From an uncultured Burkholderiales bacterium (lineage in GTDB: Bacteria > Pseudomonadota > Gammaproteobacteria > Burkholderiales > Burkholderiaceae_C): a DNA stretch of 64,000 bases. Both the position numbers and the translations under genes were made by a program. The DNA is taken from the NCBI GenBank assembly GCA_903871545.1, contig CAIQHG010000081.1, forward strand, positions 1-64,000, read 5' to 3'. The notes beneath the pieces were generated by a model. That model searched no databases, was not told where the DNA came from, and saw only the letters and a program-made list of their open reading frames with translations. This document shows, piece after piece, positions 26,735-36,088 of this stretch; within the stretch, counting starts at the first letter, position 1; the number at the start of each line of letters is the position of its first letter.

Positions 26735-27441
26735 ATAATTTTGCTCTCCAAGGAGTCCAATTGACAAAACAGTACGGTGGATTTCACGTGCTGCATGGAA
26801 TCAATTTCTCAGTTCCAAAAGGAGAGATAAGAGGTTTGATTGGACCCAATGGGGCTGGAAAATCAACATTAGTTGACGTGTTGTCAGGTAGAACAGCCAA
26901 TTACCAGGGTAGTGTTTTTTTAGATGGAAAAGAAATTAATGGCTGCTCTGCTCAAGAACGTCGCAAATTAGGGCTTGCCAGATCATTTCAAAGAACAAGT
27001 ATCTTTCACTCGAGGACTGTTGAAGATCAATTAGAGTTAGCATCTCGTTGGGAGACTGAATCAAATGTCGATGAGGTTATGGGCCATTTGGATTTGGTTA
27101 GCTACCGCGATGAAGTTGCTGCGGAGCTAAGTTATGGAGTTCAGCGAAGACTTGACTTAGCATTGGCCTTAATTGGCAAACCTCAAGTTTTATTATTAGA
27201 TGAGCCAGCTGCAGGCTTGACTATGCAAGAGTCAATTAGCATGGCTCAATTACTACGGGATCTAGTTAAACGTTGGAAGATAACAGTACTTTTGATTGAA
27301 CACGACATGGATGTGGTTTTCACTGTTTGTGATCAAATAACTGTGTTGAATCTTGGGCAAATATTAATTGAGGGTTCTGTAGAAGTCGTACGCTCAAGTC
27401 CATTAGTTATTTCTGCTTATTTAGGGAGAAATGCCGAATGA
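26731..27441 (+). CDS. branched-chain-type ABC transporter ATPase (LivG-like)
   Basis: A 236-aa ATPase. Walker A GPNGAGKST near 38, Q-loop ARSFQRTSIF, signature region ELSYGVQRRLDLALAL near 132 (LSYG form as usual in LivG), Walker B VLLLDEPAAGL near 152 and switch IEHDM near 189. Start and stop overlap both neighbours by 4 bp, consistent with one coupled transporter unit. Confidence 0.93.
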   Translation: MNNFALQGVQLTKQYGGFHVLHGINFSVPKGEIRGLIGPNGAGKSTLVDVLSGRTANYQGSVFLDGKEINGCSAQERRKLGLARSFQRTSIFHSRTVEDQLELASRWETESNVDEVMGHLDLVSYRDEVAAELSYGVQRRLDLALALIGKPQVLLLDEPAAGLTMQESISMAQLLRDLVKRWKITVLLIEHDMDVVFTVCDQITVLNLGQILIEGSVEVVRSSPLVISAYLGRNAE

Positions 27442-28133
27442 GTCTTATAAAACTACACAATGTTGATGCATTTTACGATTCTGCTCAAATTTTAGATAAT
27501 ATAAGTTTAGAGGTAAATAAGGGTGAAAAAGTTGCGGTACTGGGAAGAAATGGAGTGGGTAAAACAACCCTCATAAATACATTGCTTGGCATAGCAAAAG
27601 TTCGCTCCGGTAGCATTCAAATACAAGGTAAGACTTTTAAAAATATCCGCAGTTTTGATGCCGTTAGAAATGGTATAGCTGTAGTTCCGCAAGGAAGGCG
27701 CATTATTCCGAGTCTAACGGTTGAGGAGAATTTATTGATGGGAGAAGCCTCGCTTCGAAAAGGTAACTGGAACCTAAATTCTGTCTACGATCTTTTTCCA
27801 ATTCTGCGTGAACGTTCCCAAATAATGGGTACCGCTCTGTCTGGGGGGCAACAACAAATGCTTGCAATTGGCAGAGCACTAATGTCAAATCCAGACCTAT
27901 TGATTCTTGATGAACCAAGTGAAGGTCTCGCCCCAATTATTGTTGACCAATTGATTGACCTTTTAAATGATTTGGTAAAAAAAGGAACATCAATTCTTTT
28001 GGTTGAGCAAAATATTTCATTTATATTGAATGTGGTCGAGCGTTACTTAGTCCTCTCGAAGGGACGAGTTATTGAGAAAGGTAGCGCCATTGGCGTCACG
28101 GTCGATAATTTAAAGAAATATATTTCGGTTTGA
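27438..28133 (+). CDS. branched-chain-type ABC transporter ATPase (LivF-like)
   Basis: A 231-aa ATPase. Walker A GRNGVGKTT near 37, Q-loop VPQGRRIIPSLTVEENL near 85, signature LSGGQQQMLAIGRAL near 135, Walker B LLILDEPSEGLAP near 154 and switch VEQN near 190. The QGRR(x)P motif is characteristic of LivF. Second ATPase of the operon's transporter. Confidence 0.93.
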   Translation: MSLIKLHNVDAFYDSAQILDNISLEVNKGEKVAVLGRNGVGKTTLINTLLGIAKVRSGSIQIQGKTFKNIRSFDAVRNGIAVVPQGRRIIPSLTVEENLLMGEASLRKGNWNLNSVYDLFPILRERSQIMGTALSGGQQQMLAIGRALMSNPDLLILDEPSEGLAPIIVDQLIDLLNDLVKKGTSILLVEQNISFILNVVERYLVLSKGRVIEKGSAIGVTVDNLKKYISV

Positions 28134-28185
28134 ATTTTCAGTTTGAGTTTGGGTGCTATTTTTATAATTAAATTAAGGAGACAAT

Positions 28186-29391
28186 ATGATAAATAATCTT
28201 TTGTGTCATAAATCAAAACTGCTTCGGTTAATCAGTTTTGTATTTATACTGATAAGTGGCAGTATTTCTTACGCAGAGGATATCAAAATAGGGGTACCCA
28301 CCTCCCTTTCAGGTCCGTGGGCAGACTTGGGTAACCAAGTAAAAAGAGCCGTAACATTCGCCGTCAATGAAATTAACGAAAAAGGTGGGGTTATCGGTCG
28401 TAAGCTCGTGGTTGATTTCCAAGATTCCGAAGGCAAACCCGATATAGCTAGAAAACAGGCTGAGAAACTAGCCCTCTCAGGTAGCAAGATACTGCTAGGA
28501 TTGATTGCCTCGGGTGAGGGCTTGGCTATCGCACCAATGGTTGAACGTTGGGACGCTTTATATATTTCAACTATAAATAAGACGGACAAATTAACTGGCG
28601 ATACCTGCCAAGCAAGAGTATTTAGGGTAAACCGACCTGACGCTGCTGACGCCGCCGCTGTGCGGCCTTGGTTGGCATCTCGCAAGGAAGACAAATGGGC
28701 AATCATGGCAAACGACATTGCTTGGGGGCGTAATTCAGGAACAAGCTTTACAAAAGCAACAGTCGATTTGGGTAAAAAAATTGTTTCTGAAAACTACGCT
28801 CCTGCTGGAGCAAATGACTTTGCGCCTTACATTCAAAAAATCAAAGATTCAGGAGCTAACGGCCTTTGGGTTGCACTAGCGGGCAGGGATGCTTTAAATT
28901 TTGCACAACAAGCCAAACAATTCGGACTTATACCCACTGTAACAACTGCCGGGGTCAGCTTCGTTACTGATAACACGGTAGATACTTTGGGAGAGATTTC
29001 TAGAGGTATTTATGGTATTGTTAATTACAGTTCAAGCTTGGATGGTGCAGAAAATAAAACTTTTGTTGACGCTTGGCGCAAGACCTACCCTGGCACAGAG
29101 CCAACTAATTTTGAAGGCGAAACCTATATCGGAATGCAAGTGCTAATACAAGCTATAAATATCGCTAAAAGTGATAAGCCCGTGGATATAGCCAAAGCGT
29201 TGAGTGGAGCCACGTTCAATACAATTTTGGGTAAGCAAACAATGAGAAAAGAAGATCACCAACTCGAAGCCCCCAACTACTTCGGGATAGTTACTGATAA
29301 AGGAGGGAAACTTCGACCCATCATACAAACTGTGATTCCATCATCAGAAGCTTTACCCGCGCCAGACCCAGCCTGCAAAATACCAGCATAG
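28186..29391 (+). CDS. branched-chain-type ABC transporter substrate-binding protein (LivK-like)
   Basis: A 401-aa periplasmic binding protein with a signal peptide to about residue 30 (GSISYAED). Typical features are IKIGVPTSLSGPWADLGNQ near 33, AVNEINEKGGVIGRKL near 59 and NDIAWGRNSG near 180. A clear AAGGAG ribosome site precedes the ATG, and a terminator follows. Family relatives near CoA-ligase operons bind aromatic or alicyclic acids. The ligand here is unknown, but should be the acid activated by the PaaK-like ligase. Confidence 0.92.
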   Translation: MINNLLCHKSKLLRLISFVFILISGSISYAEDIKIGVPTSLSGPWADLGNQVKRAVTFAVNEINEKGGVIGRKLVVDFQDSEGKPDIARKQAEKLALSGSKILLGLIASGEGLAIAPMVERWDALYISTINKTDKLTGDTCQARVFRVNRPDAADAAAVRPWLASRKEDKWAIMANDIAWGRNSGTSFTKATVDLGKKIVSENYAPAGANDFAPYIQKIKDSGANGLWVALAGRDALNFAQQAKQFGLIPTVTTAGVSFVTDNTVDTLGEISRGIYGIVNYSSSLDGAENKTFVDAWRKTYPGTEPTNFEGETYIGMQVLIQAINIAKSDKPVDIAKALSGATFNTILGKQTMRKEDHQLEAPNYFGIVTDKGGKLRPIIQTVIPSSEALPAPDPACKIPA

Positions 29392-29427
29392 GTTTTTTAC
29401 CATCACATAAGTACTCACTTACTTGGG

Positions 29428-29465
29428 CCTGCACTTTATTTTGTCAAACTAGTGCAGGTTATTTC
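29428..29465 (+). terminator. intrinsic terminator after the LivK-like gene
   Basis: CCTGCACT (29428-29435) and AGTGCAGG (29451-29458) form a perfect 8-bp stem with a 15-nt loop, followed by TTATTTCT. It ends the catabolic operon that begins at 18218. Confidence 0.75.
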
Positions 29466-29543
29466 TGTATAACTACGAGCAAGGATTTAACATCGTAGCC
29501 TTAAATAGTGAAGATTAAATTTCAGTAAAGTTTCTGCAGTATT

Positions 29544-30512
29544 TCATTTATTAACAATTTGTAACTTAGGTACCATTCGTTTATACAAATCATTTTCTTG
29601 ATTTAAAACGGCTGTAAAAGCATCACTATCCTCAAATATTACATTTACATTTTGCTTTTGTGCTGTTTCCAAAAACTTAGGATCGGAGATTACTTTCTTT
29701 GTTAAATCCTTCCACTGTCTAACTATTTCTGCAGGTGTACCCTTAGGAAACATAAGACCACGCCATGTTCCAATAACAATATCGATGCCCCTTTCTTTAA
29801 AAGTAGGCGTATCCGGATAATCTTTAAGTCTTTGGACAGAAGTTACTGCCAAGATTTTCAACTTTCCTGCTTTTACATGAGCGCTCAGTGCACCAGGGGA
29901 GACTACAGTGGCATCTACTTGGCCGGCAAGAATAGCCTGGATAGCTGGGGATTCGCCTTGGTAGGGCACGCGCGTAAAGATAACCCCTGATTTTTCCTCC
30001 AATGCCACTGCAGCTATGTCGGGTACAGCACCACTACCAGAGGTAGATAAAGTAGCGCTTCCTGGATTGGATTTAGCATAAGCCATAAACTCTTCAATCG
30101 TGTTCCATTTTGAATCTGATCGTACCGTAATAGAAGTGGGATCAGCATTTATTCTTGCAATTGGAATAAAGTCTAAATAACTTGCGTGTCCTATTCCTAG
30201 GTAGGGTGCAATCAGTACCTCGGGGGTTCCCATGATTAATTTGTATCCATCGGGTTTTGCGCTTGCAACATCAGCAAATCCAATTGATCCAATAGCACCG
30301 GGCTTATTGGTAACCAGAATTGTTTGCGAAAAATAGGTTCTTGCAACTTCTGAATAGATCCTTGAAATTGCATCTGTACCCCCCCCTGCTGGCCAAGGAA
30401 CGACCATTTCAACCGTTTTTTGAGGGTAAGAATTGGTCTGTGCAAATCCAGCGAAAGGGGTAGAGCATAACAACACAAATATTGTTAGGCATAGTTTAAT
30501 TAATTTGCACAT
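29544..30512 (-). CDS. Bug-type tripartite tricarboxylate transporter receptor
   Basis: A 322-aa periplasmic binding protein with a signal peptide to about residue 24 (FAGFAQ). Bug landmarks are YPQKTVEMVVPWPAGGGTDAISR near 29, the ligand-binding loop TNKPGAIGSIG near 63, and IPVARIN/LSTSGSGAVPDIAAVALEE later. Bug proteins bind carboxylates or aromatic acids for TctAB-type carriers or signalling. No tctA or tctB is nearby. It is the last gene of a TetR-linked catabolic operon, so it may serve that pathway's substrate. Confidence 0.88.
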   Translation of the reverse strand: MCKLIKLCLTIFVLLCSTPFAGFAQTNSYPQKTVEMVVPWPAGGGTDAISRIYSEVARTYFSQTILVTNKPGAIGSIGFADVASAKPDGYKLIMGTPEVLIAPYLGIGHASYLDFIPIARINADPTSITVRSDSKWNTIEEFMAYAKSNPGSATLSTSGSGAVPDIAAVALEEKSGVIFTRVPYQGESPAIQAILAGQVDATVVSPGALSAHVKAGKLKILAVTSVQRLKDYPDTPTFKERGIDIVIGTWRGLMFPKGTPAEIVRQWKDLTKKVISDPKFLETAQKQNVNVIFEDSDAFTAVLNQENDLYKRMVPKLQIVNK

Positions 30513-30540
30513 TGCTATCCATTCCTAAAATTAAAGAAAT

Positions 30541-31317
30541 TTATAACGTCGGAATTGATAAGCCACCGTCAACATTGATGACAGTTCCTGTCAAGAAAGA
30601 AGTGTCTTCGGCCACCAACACTTTTACAGCCTTGGCAACATCCGCTGGGTAACCCCAGCGAGACACAGGGACCAAGCCCTCTGCGATTCTTTTATCGTAT
30701 TTGGACGCCACTTTTTCAGTCATGGGAGTTCGTATAATTCCAGGCCTGATCTCAAACACTCCAATATTGTGTGCAGCTAATCTTAATGCGAATAATTTAG
30801 TCATCATGCTAAGCCCTGTTTTTGAAATACAGTACTCCCCTCGATCAACGGTTGCTTGGTCTGTGTTAACAGATGAAATAGTCACAATTGCGCGATTTTC
30901 TCGGCTAGACGAATTAATCATCTGAATCGATACGGCTTGGGTTAAAAAAAATGTTCCCCTTAGATTAACGCCCATCACACTGTCAAAAGCATCGGGTTGT
31001 ATTTTTAACAAGTCGTCTCGAACTGGACTGCTGATGCCAGCACCATTTATAAGGAACCGAATGTCCCCTCCCCAATGCATGGCCTCTTGGATAATACGCT
31101 TATGATCTTCCACCTTTGAGATATCGCATTCAACAAAGATAGCCTCTCCTCCAGAATCGATTATTTCGCCATAGGTTTTAAGTCCATTTATTTTGTCGCT
31201 ATCGAGCAGAGCTATTTTCATACCGATTTTGCTTAACTCTAGCGCTATTGCCGCTCCAATCCCGCGACTTGCCCCCGTGACAATTGATAATGGCCGATTC
31301 ATGTTTGCTCCAATCAA
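30541..31317 (-). CDS. short-chain dehydrogenase/reductase (SDR)
   Basis: A 258-aa SDR. Cofactor loop IVTGASRGIGAAIALELSKIG near 12, an Asp after strand 2 (LLDSDKING) indicating NAD(H), NGAG near 92, Ser in VTISSVN near 146 and YCISKTGLSMM near 160. C-terminal LTGTVINVDGGL is typical. The start could be ATG 31317 or ATG 31302 (MNRPLSI), five codons later. Part of the sugar/acid catabolic operon; probably oxidises a polyol or hydroxy acid. Confidence 0.87.
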   Translation of the reverse strand: MIGANMNRPLSIVTGASRGIGAAIALELSKIGMKIALLDSDKINGLKTYGEIIDSGGEAIFVECDISKVEDHKRIIQEAMHWGGDIRFLINGAGISSPVRDDLLKIQPDAFDSVMGVNLRGTFFLTQAVSIQMINSSSRENRAIVTISSVNTDQATVDRGEYCISKTGLSMMTKLFALRLAAHNIGVFEIRPGIIRTPMTEKVASKYDKRIAEGLVPVSRWGYPADVAKAVKVLVAEDTSFLTGTVINVDGGLSIPTL

Positions 31318-31324
31318 CGTTGAT

Positions 31325-32191
31325 TTAAGTGTGAGTCTTATGTCTTGTGATGCAAGTATCTAAAACATCTTCTCCAGGCCTTTTCCACCAATCGAGCTCG
31401 GAGAATATTTCGACTTCGCAGAATCCAGCAAATCCATTGTCCTCAACCCAGCCGCGAATTTTTTTTAGCTCTATCACTCCGTCACCCATCATTCCCCTGT
31501 CGTTCAGTAAGTCTTTGGTTGGGGTCAGCCAATCACAGACGTGGTAGGCCAGTAATCGGTTTCGTCCGGCACGTTCAATTTGCTCTTTAAGTTTAGGATC
31601 CCACCATGTGTGGTAAACATCCAGGGCAACACCTAGGGAGCCTCCTTTAGAGGGGTCTAACGCATCACACATATCCAACGCTTGCTCAAGTGTATTTATA
31701 CAAGCTCTCTCTGCTGCTTGCATAGGATGCAGTGGTTCAATAGCAAGCGGCATTCCAACCTCTTTTGCGTATTCAAGGGCTTGAGCTACTCCGTCAAAAA
31801 CTTGCTCTCGGGCTAACCCAATTTCTTTGTAAGAGGCAGCGCCTGCAAGAGCGCCCGGCAACGACCCAACAACCAACACTAAGCAAGGCGCCTCTAATTT
31901 TTTAGCTTCGTCGATGGCCCTTCGGTTGTCATCTCTTGCTTCCTGTAAACCTTTAGCGTCCACTGCTGTAAAAAAACCACCCCTGCAATATCCACTAAGA
32001 GTCATGGAATGGGACTTCAATTGTTTAGCAATCCTCTCAATACCAACCACTGAGACTTGGTCCCTCCATGGGCTTATGGATCTAATGTTTCTTTTAGCGC
32101 ATTCGTCTATGATCTTATCAAGAGACCATTGCTTTTTTACTGTAGCCGTATTGATTGACAGCCATTCACAAGATTTTGAAAAATCGCGCAC
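31325..32191 (-). CDS. sugar phosphate isomerase/epimerase-like TIM-barrel protein
   Basis: A 288-aa AP-endonuclease-2-fold TIM barrel, related to IolE/hydroxypyruvate isomerase. Likely divalent-metal ligands are Glu in LAIEPLHPMQ near 150, Asp and His in ALDVYHTWWDP near 192, His in AYHVCDW near 218 and Glu in FCEVEIFS near 260. Such enzymes isomerise or dehydrate sugars and inososes. It lies 17 bp downstream of the DUF993 gene on the same strand, a pairing that suggests consecutive steps on one compound. Confidence 0.85.
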   Translation of the reverse strand: MRDFSKSCEWLSINTATVKKQWSLDKIIDECAKRNIRSISPWRDQVSVVGIERIAKQLKSHSMTLSGYCRGGFFTAVDAKGLQEARDDNRRAIDEAKKLEAPCLVLVVGSLPGALAGAASYKEIGLAREQVFDGVAQALEYAKEVGMPLAIEPLHPMQAAERACINTLEQALDMCDALDPSKGGSLGVALDVYHTWWDPKLKEQIERAGRNRLLAYHVCDWLTPTKDLLNDRGMMGDGVIELKKIRGWVEDNGFAGFCEVEIFSELDWWKRPGEDVLDTCITRHKTHT

Positions 32192-32207
32192 AAGTCGTCC
32201 CTAACTT

Positions 32208-33416
32208 TTATGAGTCTAAACCATGAATTCTTAATAAGGTTTGCATACGGCTGATTGCGAGATCTGGATCTTCAATCAAGTTAGCTTGATCAGCGAGCTT
32301 GAATAACTCAACAAAATGAGTCAATGATCTTGTGCTTTGCTGTCCGCCCACCATACAAAAATGCTTTTGATGTCCCCCTAACCAAGCCATAAAGACTACA
32401 CCTGTTTTATAAAAACGAGTGGGGGCCTTAAAGATGTGCCGTGAAAGGGGAACAGTAGGTCCAAGTATGTTGTGAAATTCGTCCAGGTTGCCATTTGCAA
32501 GTTCCCCGAGTGCAGCGCTCGCAGCAGGTGCTATCGCATCAAATATTCCAAGCAACGCGTCGCTTCGTTGATTGACCAAAGCCGCCCCAACTCCGTCGCC
32601 TGAAATGAGCTCGGCATAGTTAAAATCGTCGCCGGTATACATCCGAACACCTTTGCCGTCTATTCCCCCCTTGGAGGGTAGACCTCTACGCGCAAGAATC
32701 TCTTTGTTTTTGTCGAGCAATGATATTTTTATGCCGTCTACTTTTGACGAATGAGCCTCAATAATTCCTAAAACCGTCTTAGTCGCCTCTCCTGTATCTT
32801 GACTGCCCCAATACCCAGATAAGGCAGGATCAAACATATCTCCTAACCAATGCAGAATAACGGGCTCTTTGGCTTGACTGAGTATACGGTCATATACTCG
32901 TTCGTAATCTGCGGGACTTTTGGCCACCCTAGTTAGAGCACGACTGGCCATAATGATCAACCGTCCCCCGGCCCTCTCAATCGCCTCCATTTGCACTTCG
33001 TAGGCGTTGATAACCTCTTCAACGGTTTTAACTTGCTCTAAATCAAGGTGATCGGTCCCGCAACCCGATGCAACCAATGCCCCTGGGTGACTCTTTGACG
33101 CCTCAATAGAGCGTTTAATAAGCTCAAGCGATGTTTCCCAATCAAGTCCCATACCTCTTTGGGCGGTGTCCATTGCCTCTGCTACACCAAGCCCTAAAGA
33201 CCAAAGTCTTTCTCTAAAGGCAATAGTTGCATCCCAGTCTATAGCGCACCCAATCCAAGGATCAATATCTCCAAAGGGGTCCGCGACAACGTGCGCTGCG
33301 GAGTAAGCGATTCGGTTAAATTTAACTCCCGGTTTAGGCCTGACAGGTGTTTTGCCGGTTAGGGTGTAAGGGGTCAGTTTCCCGCAAAGATCTGGTAGTT
33401 TAATTAGTTTAGGCAC
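32208..33416 (-). CDS. DUF993 family protein (dihydrodipicolinate synthase-like barrel)
   Basis: A 402-aa protein I assign to DUF993, a family of uncharacterised class I aldolase-like TIM barrels. Characteristic text includes RIAYSAAHVVADPF near 35, AIDWDATIAFRERLWSLGLGVAEAMDTAQRGMGLDW near 57-92 and VILHWLGDMFDPALSGYWG near 188. The Lys in DGIKISLLDK near 228 sits where the Schiff-base lysine of DHDPS-type aldolases is found. It probably catalyses an aldol-type cleavage or dehydration of a sugar acid. No member has a function known to me. Confidence 0.82.
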   Translation of the reverse strand: MPKLIKLPDLCGKLTPYTLTGKTPVRPKPGVKFNRIAYSAAHVVADPFGDIDPWIGCAIDWDATIAFRERLWSLGLGVAEAMDTAQRGMGLDWETSLELIKRSIEASKSHPGALVASGCGTDHLDLEQVKTVEEVINAYEVQMEAIERAGGRLIIMASRALTRVAKSPADYERVYDRILSQAKEPVILHWLGDMFDPALSGYWGSQDTGEATKTVLGIIEAHSSKVDGIKISLLDKNKEILARRGLPSKGGIDGKGVRMYTGDDFNYAELISGDGVGAALVNQRSDALLGIFDAIAPAASAALGELANGNLDEFHNILGPTVPLSRHIFKAPTRFYKTGVVFMAWLGGHQKHFCMVGGQQSTRSLTHFVELFKLADQANLIEDPDLAISRMQTLLRIHGLDS

Positions 33417-33432
33417 AACTTTACTCCAACTC

Positions 33433-34596
33433 TTAAAATTTAAGGGGGGCTACATCAATCCAGCGTCGCTCCCTCCAAGACTCGAGCGCACTCTCAACGA
33501 GTTGAACACCCTTAGCACCCTCAGGCAGCGTCCATTTATAGGGTTCATTTTCAACCACGTGTCTTATGAAATGTTCCCATTGAATTTTGAAGCCGTTATC
33601 ATAAACTTGTGTATCTGGGACATCTTGCCATTGGTCGTAAAAATTCATAGTTTGTTTTACATCTGGATTCCATACTGGCCTTGGAGTGTTAACCCGGCTC
33701 TGAGCTTTACACGAAGTAAGTCCTGCTACGGCTGACCCATGAGTACCGTCTACATGAAAAGTCACCAAGTCCTCTCGGTTGACGCGAGTTGCCCAAGACA
33801 TATTTACCTGAGCAATTACTTTTTCGCCCTGGTGGCCTTTTAGCTCGAAGGTTGCATAGGCTGCATCATCAGCAGTTGCTTTGTAAGGGTTATTAGCCTC
33901 ATCCCACCTCTCTGGAATATGAGTCGCTCCAACACAAGAAACCGATTGCACTTCGCCGAAAATGTTATCCAGTACATACCTCCAGTGGCAGACCATGTCC
34001 AAGATAATGCCTCCACCCTCCTCCGATTTATAGTTCCAACTCGGTCGCTGAATGGGTTGGAGATCACCCTCAAATACCCAGTATCCGAATTCAATTCTTA
34101 CACTTAGCAATTTTCCAAAAAAACCTGAACGTCTTAGCATATCCAGCTTTCGCAGTCCAGGTAGAAATAATTTATCCTGAACTGCTCCGTGCTTGATCCC
34201 TGACTTCTCAGCAAGTATCGCAATCTCAATGGCCTCATTGAGATTTGTTGCAATCGGTTTTTCACAGTAAACGTGTTTGCCCGCCCTAATCGCTTGAGCT
34301 AGTAGGGTTGGACGCATTTGGGTTGTCCCAGAATCAAAGAAAACGGTATCCTCTTTGTTCTTCATTGCAGCGTCTAAATCTGTGCTGTAACGCTCAATGT
34401 GATTGGCTTTTGCAAGGGCTTCAACCTTGGCAGCGTTGCGTCCTATCAAAATCGGATCGGGCATGACCTTATCTCCATTTAAGAGTGTCACACCGCCTTG
34501 GTTACGAATGGCCACAATGGAGCGAATTAAGTGTTGATTCATTCCCATTCGACCAGTCACGCCGTTCATTATTATTCCAAGTCTTTTAATCGCCAT
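33433..34596 (-). CDS. Gfo/Idh/MocA family oxidoreductase
   Basis: A 387-aa NAD(P)-dependent dehydrogenase. The Rossmann loop reads MNGVTGRMGMNQH near 10, with the DapB-like GVTGRMG form. The catalytic Lys is in YCEKPIATNLNEA near 112, and GGGIILDMVCHWRYVLD near 190 holds the conserved Asp/His. The C-terminal alpha/beta domain is complete. It likely oxidises a cyclitol or sugar hydroxyl. Located 16 bp upstream of DUF993 in the same operon, so it may make the keto substrate for that protein. Confidence 0.87.
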   Translation of the reverse strand: MAIKRLGIIMNGVTGRMGMNQHLIRSIVAIRNQGGVTLLNGDKVMPDPILIGRNAAKVEALAKANHIERYSTDLDAAMKNKEDTVFFDSGTTQMRPTLLAQAIRAGKHVYCEKPIATNLNEAIEIAILAEKSGIKHGAVQDKLFLPGLRKLDMLRRSGFFGKLLSVRIEFGYWVFEGDLQPIQRPSWNYKSEEGGGIILDMVCHWRYVLDNIFGEVQSVSCVGATHIPERWDEANNPYKATADDAAYATFELKGHQGEKVIAQVNMSWATRVNREDLVTFHVDGTHGSAVAGLTSCKAQSRVNTPRPVWNPDVKQTMNFYDQWQDVPDTQVYDNGFKIQWEHFIRHVVENEPYKWTLPEGAKGVQLVESALESWRERRWIDVAPLKF

Positions 34597-34621
34597 AAGT
34601 GCTCCTATTAATTTAATAAAT

Positions 34622-36076
34622 TCAATAACTTTGATTAAATGAATTCCAGTCTATACAACCGCCTTGAATGCATGTGGCAAAACCAGAACTACTCAGAGAG
34701 CTAAGATTAATAAGCCCTTCTTTTATTTGTAAACGGATATCAGTCTCGCTTTCAGTATATAAAAATGGATGATGCGCTAAGAAAGAACTTTGTTCACCCA
34801 AAGGTATGCCCTGCATTCCATTTACATAGTGATGACCATTTCGTTCAACATGGGTTAGACCTAACAAACTGACCAAGGCCAGATCTTGTTGAATACCGAC
34901 TCCAGGCTGCATTGTCAAATCTTCACCCGTTTGAAAATAAAACGAGCTGGTTTTTGAGCTTTTAATATTGCTAGAGTCGTTTAGCATTTTGCACCTTGCG
35001 GCGTTAATTAAAGATTTGTAAACTCCCTTACAACTTTTGCTAGAGACGCCCCTATATCCAAGATCGATTGCTTTAACAAAGGTGTCTAAATCAGCGTCTG
35101 ACTCGTCAATTAAAAGTGGTTTATACGCCGCGATTTCCTCAACGTTAGTCTTCATAGCCTGATCTCTATGAATGGGTTGCTCGATAAAAAGAATTTTATT
35201 AAATATTTTTTCAAGATCTTTTGTCTTTTTAAATACATTGAAAAATTCCAAAAAAGATTGACCACTTACAAACTGTTCATTTCCGTCCAAAGAAATACCA
35301 ATGGCAACATCTTGTATCACAGGTGCTATTTCTTTTAAACGGATTATGTCTTTATCCAAATTTCCACAAAGCTTAATTTTGTAATAACGGTGTCCATACG
35401 TGTTAACAACATCTTTGAGCGTGACTGGCAAAGTGTCTTCAGGACGACTTACGCTATCATCTAACTTATCAATTGCGTCCAAAAGTCCTATCGTGTGCCT
35501 AGCATCTATTTGTGCGCTTGGAGATAGTGATTTGAGGAACTTATTCAGATCAAAATTTTTTAAATCTGATAATTCAGACATATCAGAACTGTTTAAACCG
35601 ATGTGATTATGATTTATAACTTTATAAAAATTTGAATTCAAATAGTGACATAAAGCATCTATAAGTGCTTTATCAATGAGTGCTATTCCGAAATTTGAAG
35701 TTAAGTGATTTAAGTTGTTTTGCTCGCCACTTTTTATGATGCTTGAATAGTGATGGCTAAAGTATTCCCAAGCATTTTTAAAGGAAGATTCTGCGAGGTA
35801 AGCTGTACGGGCAATTTTCAATGACAGCCTGAGTTGATTGAAATTATCTTCATTAGATAAGTCCATATTTTTATCAAACCATTTAGGCACCATCATCTCA
35901 GAGGAGCAACCCTGTGCTAAAGTTGCGTCCTTAAATTCGACATCAACTTTCACGTAAACTTGAGGACACTCCTTTAGAGTTACAACACCAAACCGGAAGG
36001 GAAGTCTTAGACGCACCTCTCTCTCAATGAAGCTAATCTGTTTAATTCTAAACTTAGGTGCGTTCACAACGTGCAC
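34622..36076 (-). CDS. enolase-superfamily enzyme (MR/MLE-like)
   Basis: A 484-aa enolase-superfamily protein, longer than the usual 370-440. The N-terminal capping domain starts ISFIEREVRLRLPFRFGVVTL. Barrel residues are visible in order: Lys-x-Lys in YYKIKLCGN near 238, Asp in SLDGNEQF near 268, Glu in LFIEQPIHRD near 304, Asp-Glu in LLIDESDAD near 325 and Lys in GVSSKSCKGVY near 343. Two opposed lysines fit the muconate-lactonising/dipeptide-epimerase subgroup more than sugar-acid dehydratases with a His-Asp dyad. The extra length lies mostly in the capping domain. Reaction unknown. Confidence 0.8.
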   Translation of the reverse strand: MHVVNAPKFRIKQISFIEREVRLRLPFRFGVVTLKECPQVYVKVDVEFKDATLAQGCSSEMMVPKWFDKNMDLSNEDNFNQLRLSLKIARTAYLAESSFKNAWEYFSHHYSSIIKSGEQNNLNHLTSNFGIALIDKALIDALCHYLNSNFYKVINHNHIGLNSSDMSELSDLKNFDLNKFLKSLSPSAQIDARHTIGLLDAIDKLDDSVSRPEDTLPVTLKDVVNTYGHRYYKIKLCGNLDKDIIRLKEIAPVIQDVAIGISLDGNEQFVSGQSFLEFFNVFKKTKDLEKIFNKILFIEQPIHRDQAMKTNVEEIAAYKPLLIDESDADLDTFVKAIDLGYRGVSSKSCKGVYKSLINAARCKMLNDSSNIKSSKTSSFYFQTGEDLTMQPGVGIQQDLALVSLLGLTHVERNGHHYVNGMQGIPLGEQSSFLAHHPFLYTESETDIRLQIKEGLINLSSLSSSGFATCIQGGCIDWNSFNQSY

Positions 36077-36088
36077 CTATTTGCTTGC

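Noticed and set aside
15543-29391. Calling the region a steroid-degradation cluster
   Set aside because: KstD-like, Ltp2-like and DUF35 genes are suggestive, but KshA/B, HsaACD and other ring-degradation genes are absent; the substrate stays open.
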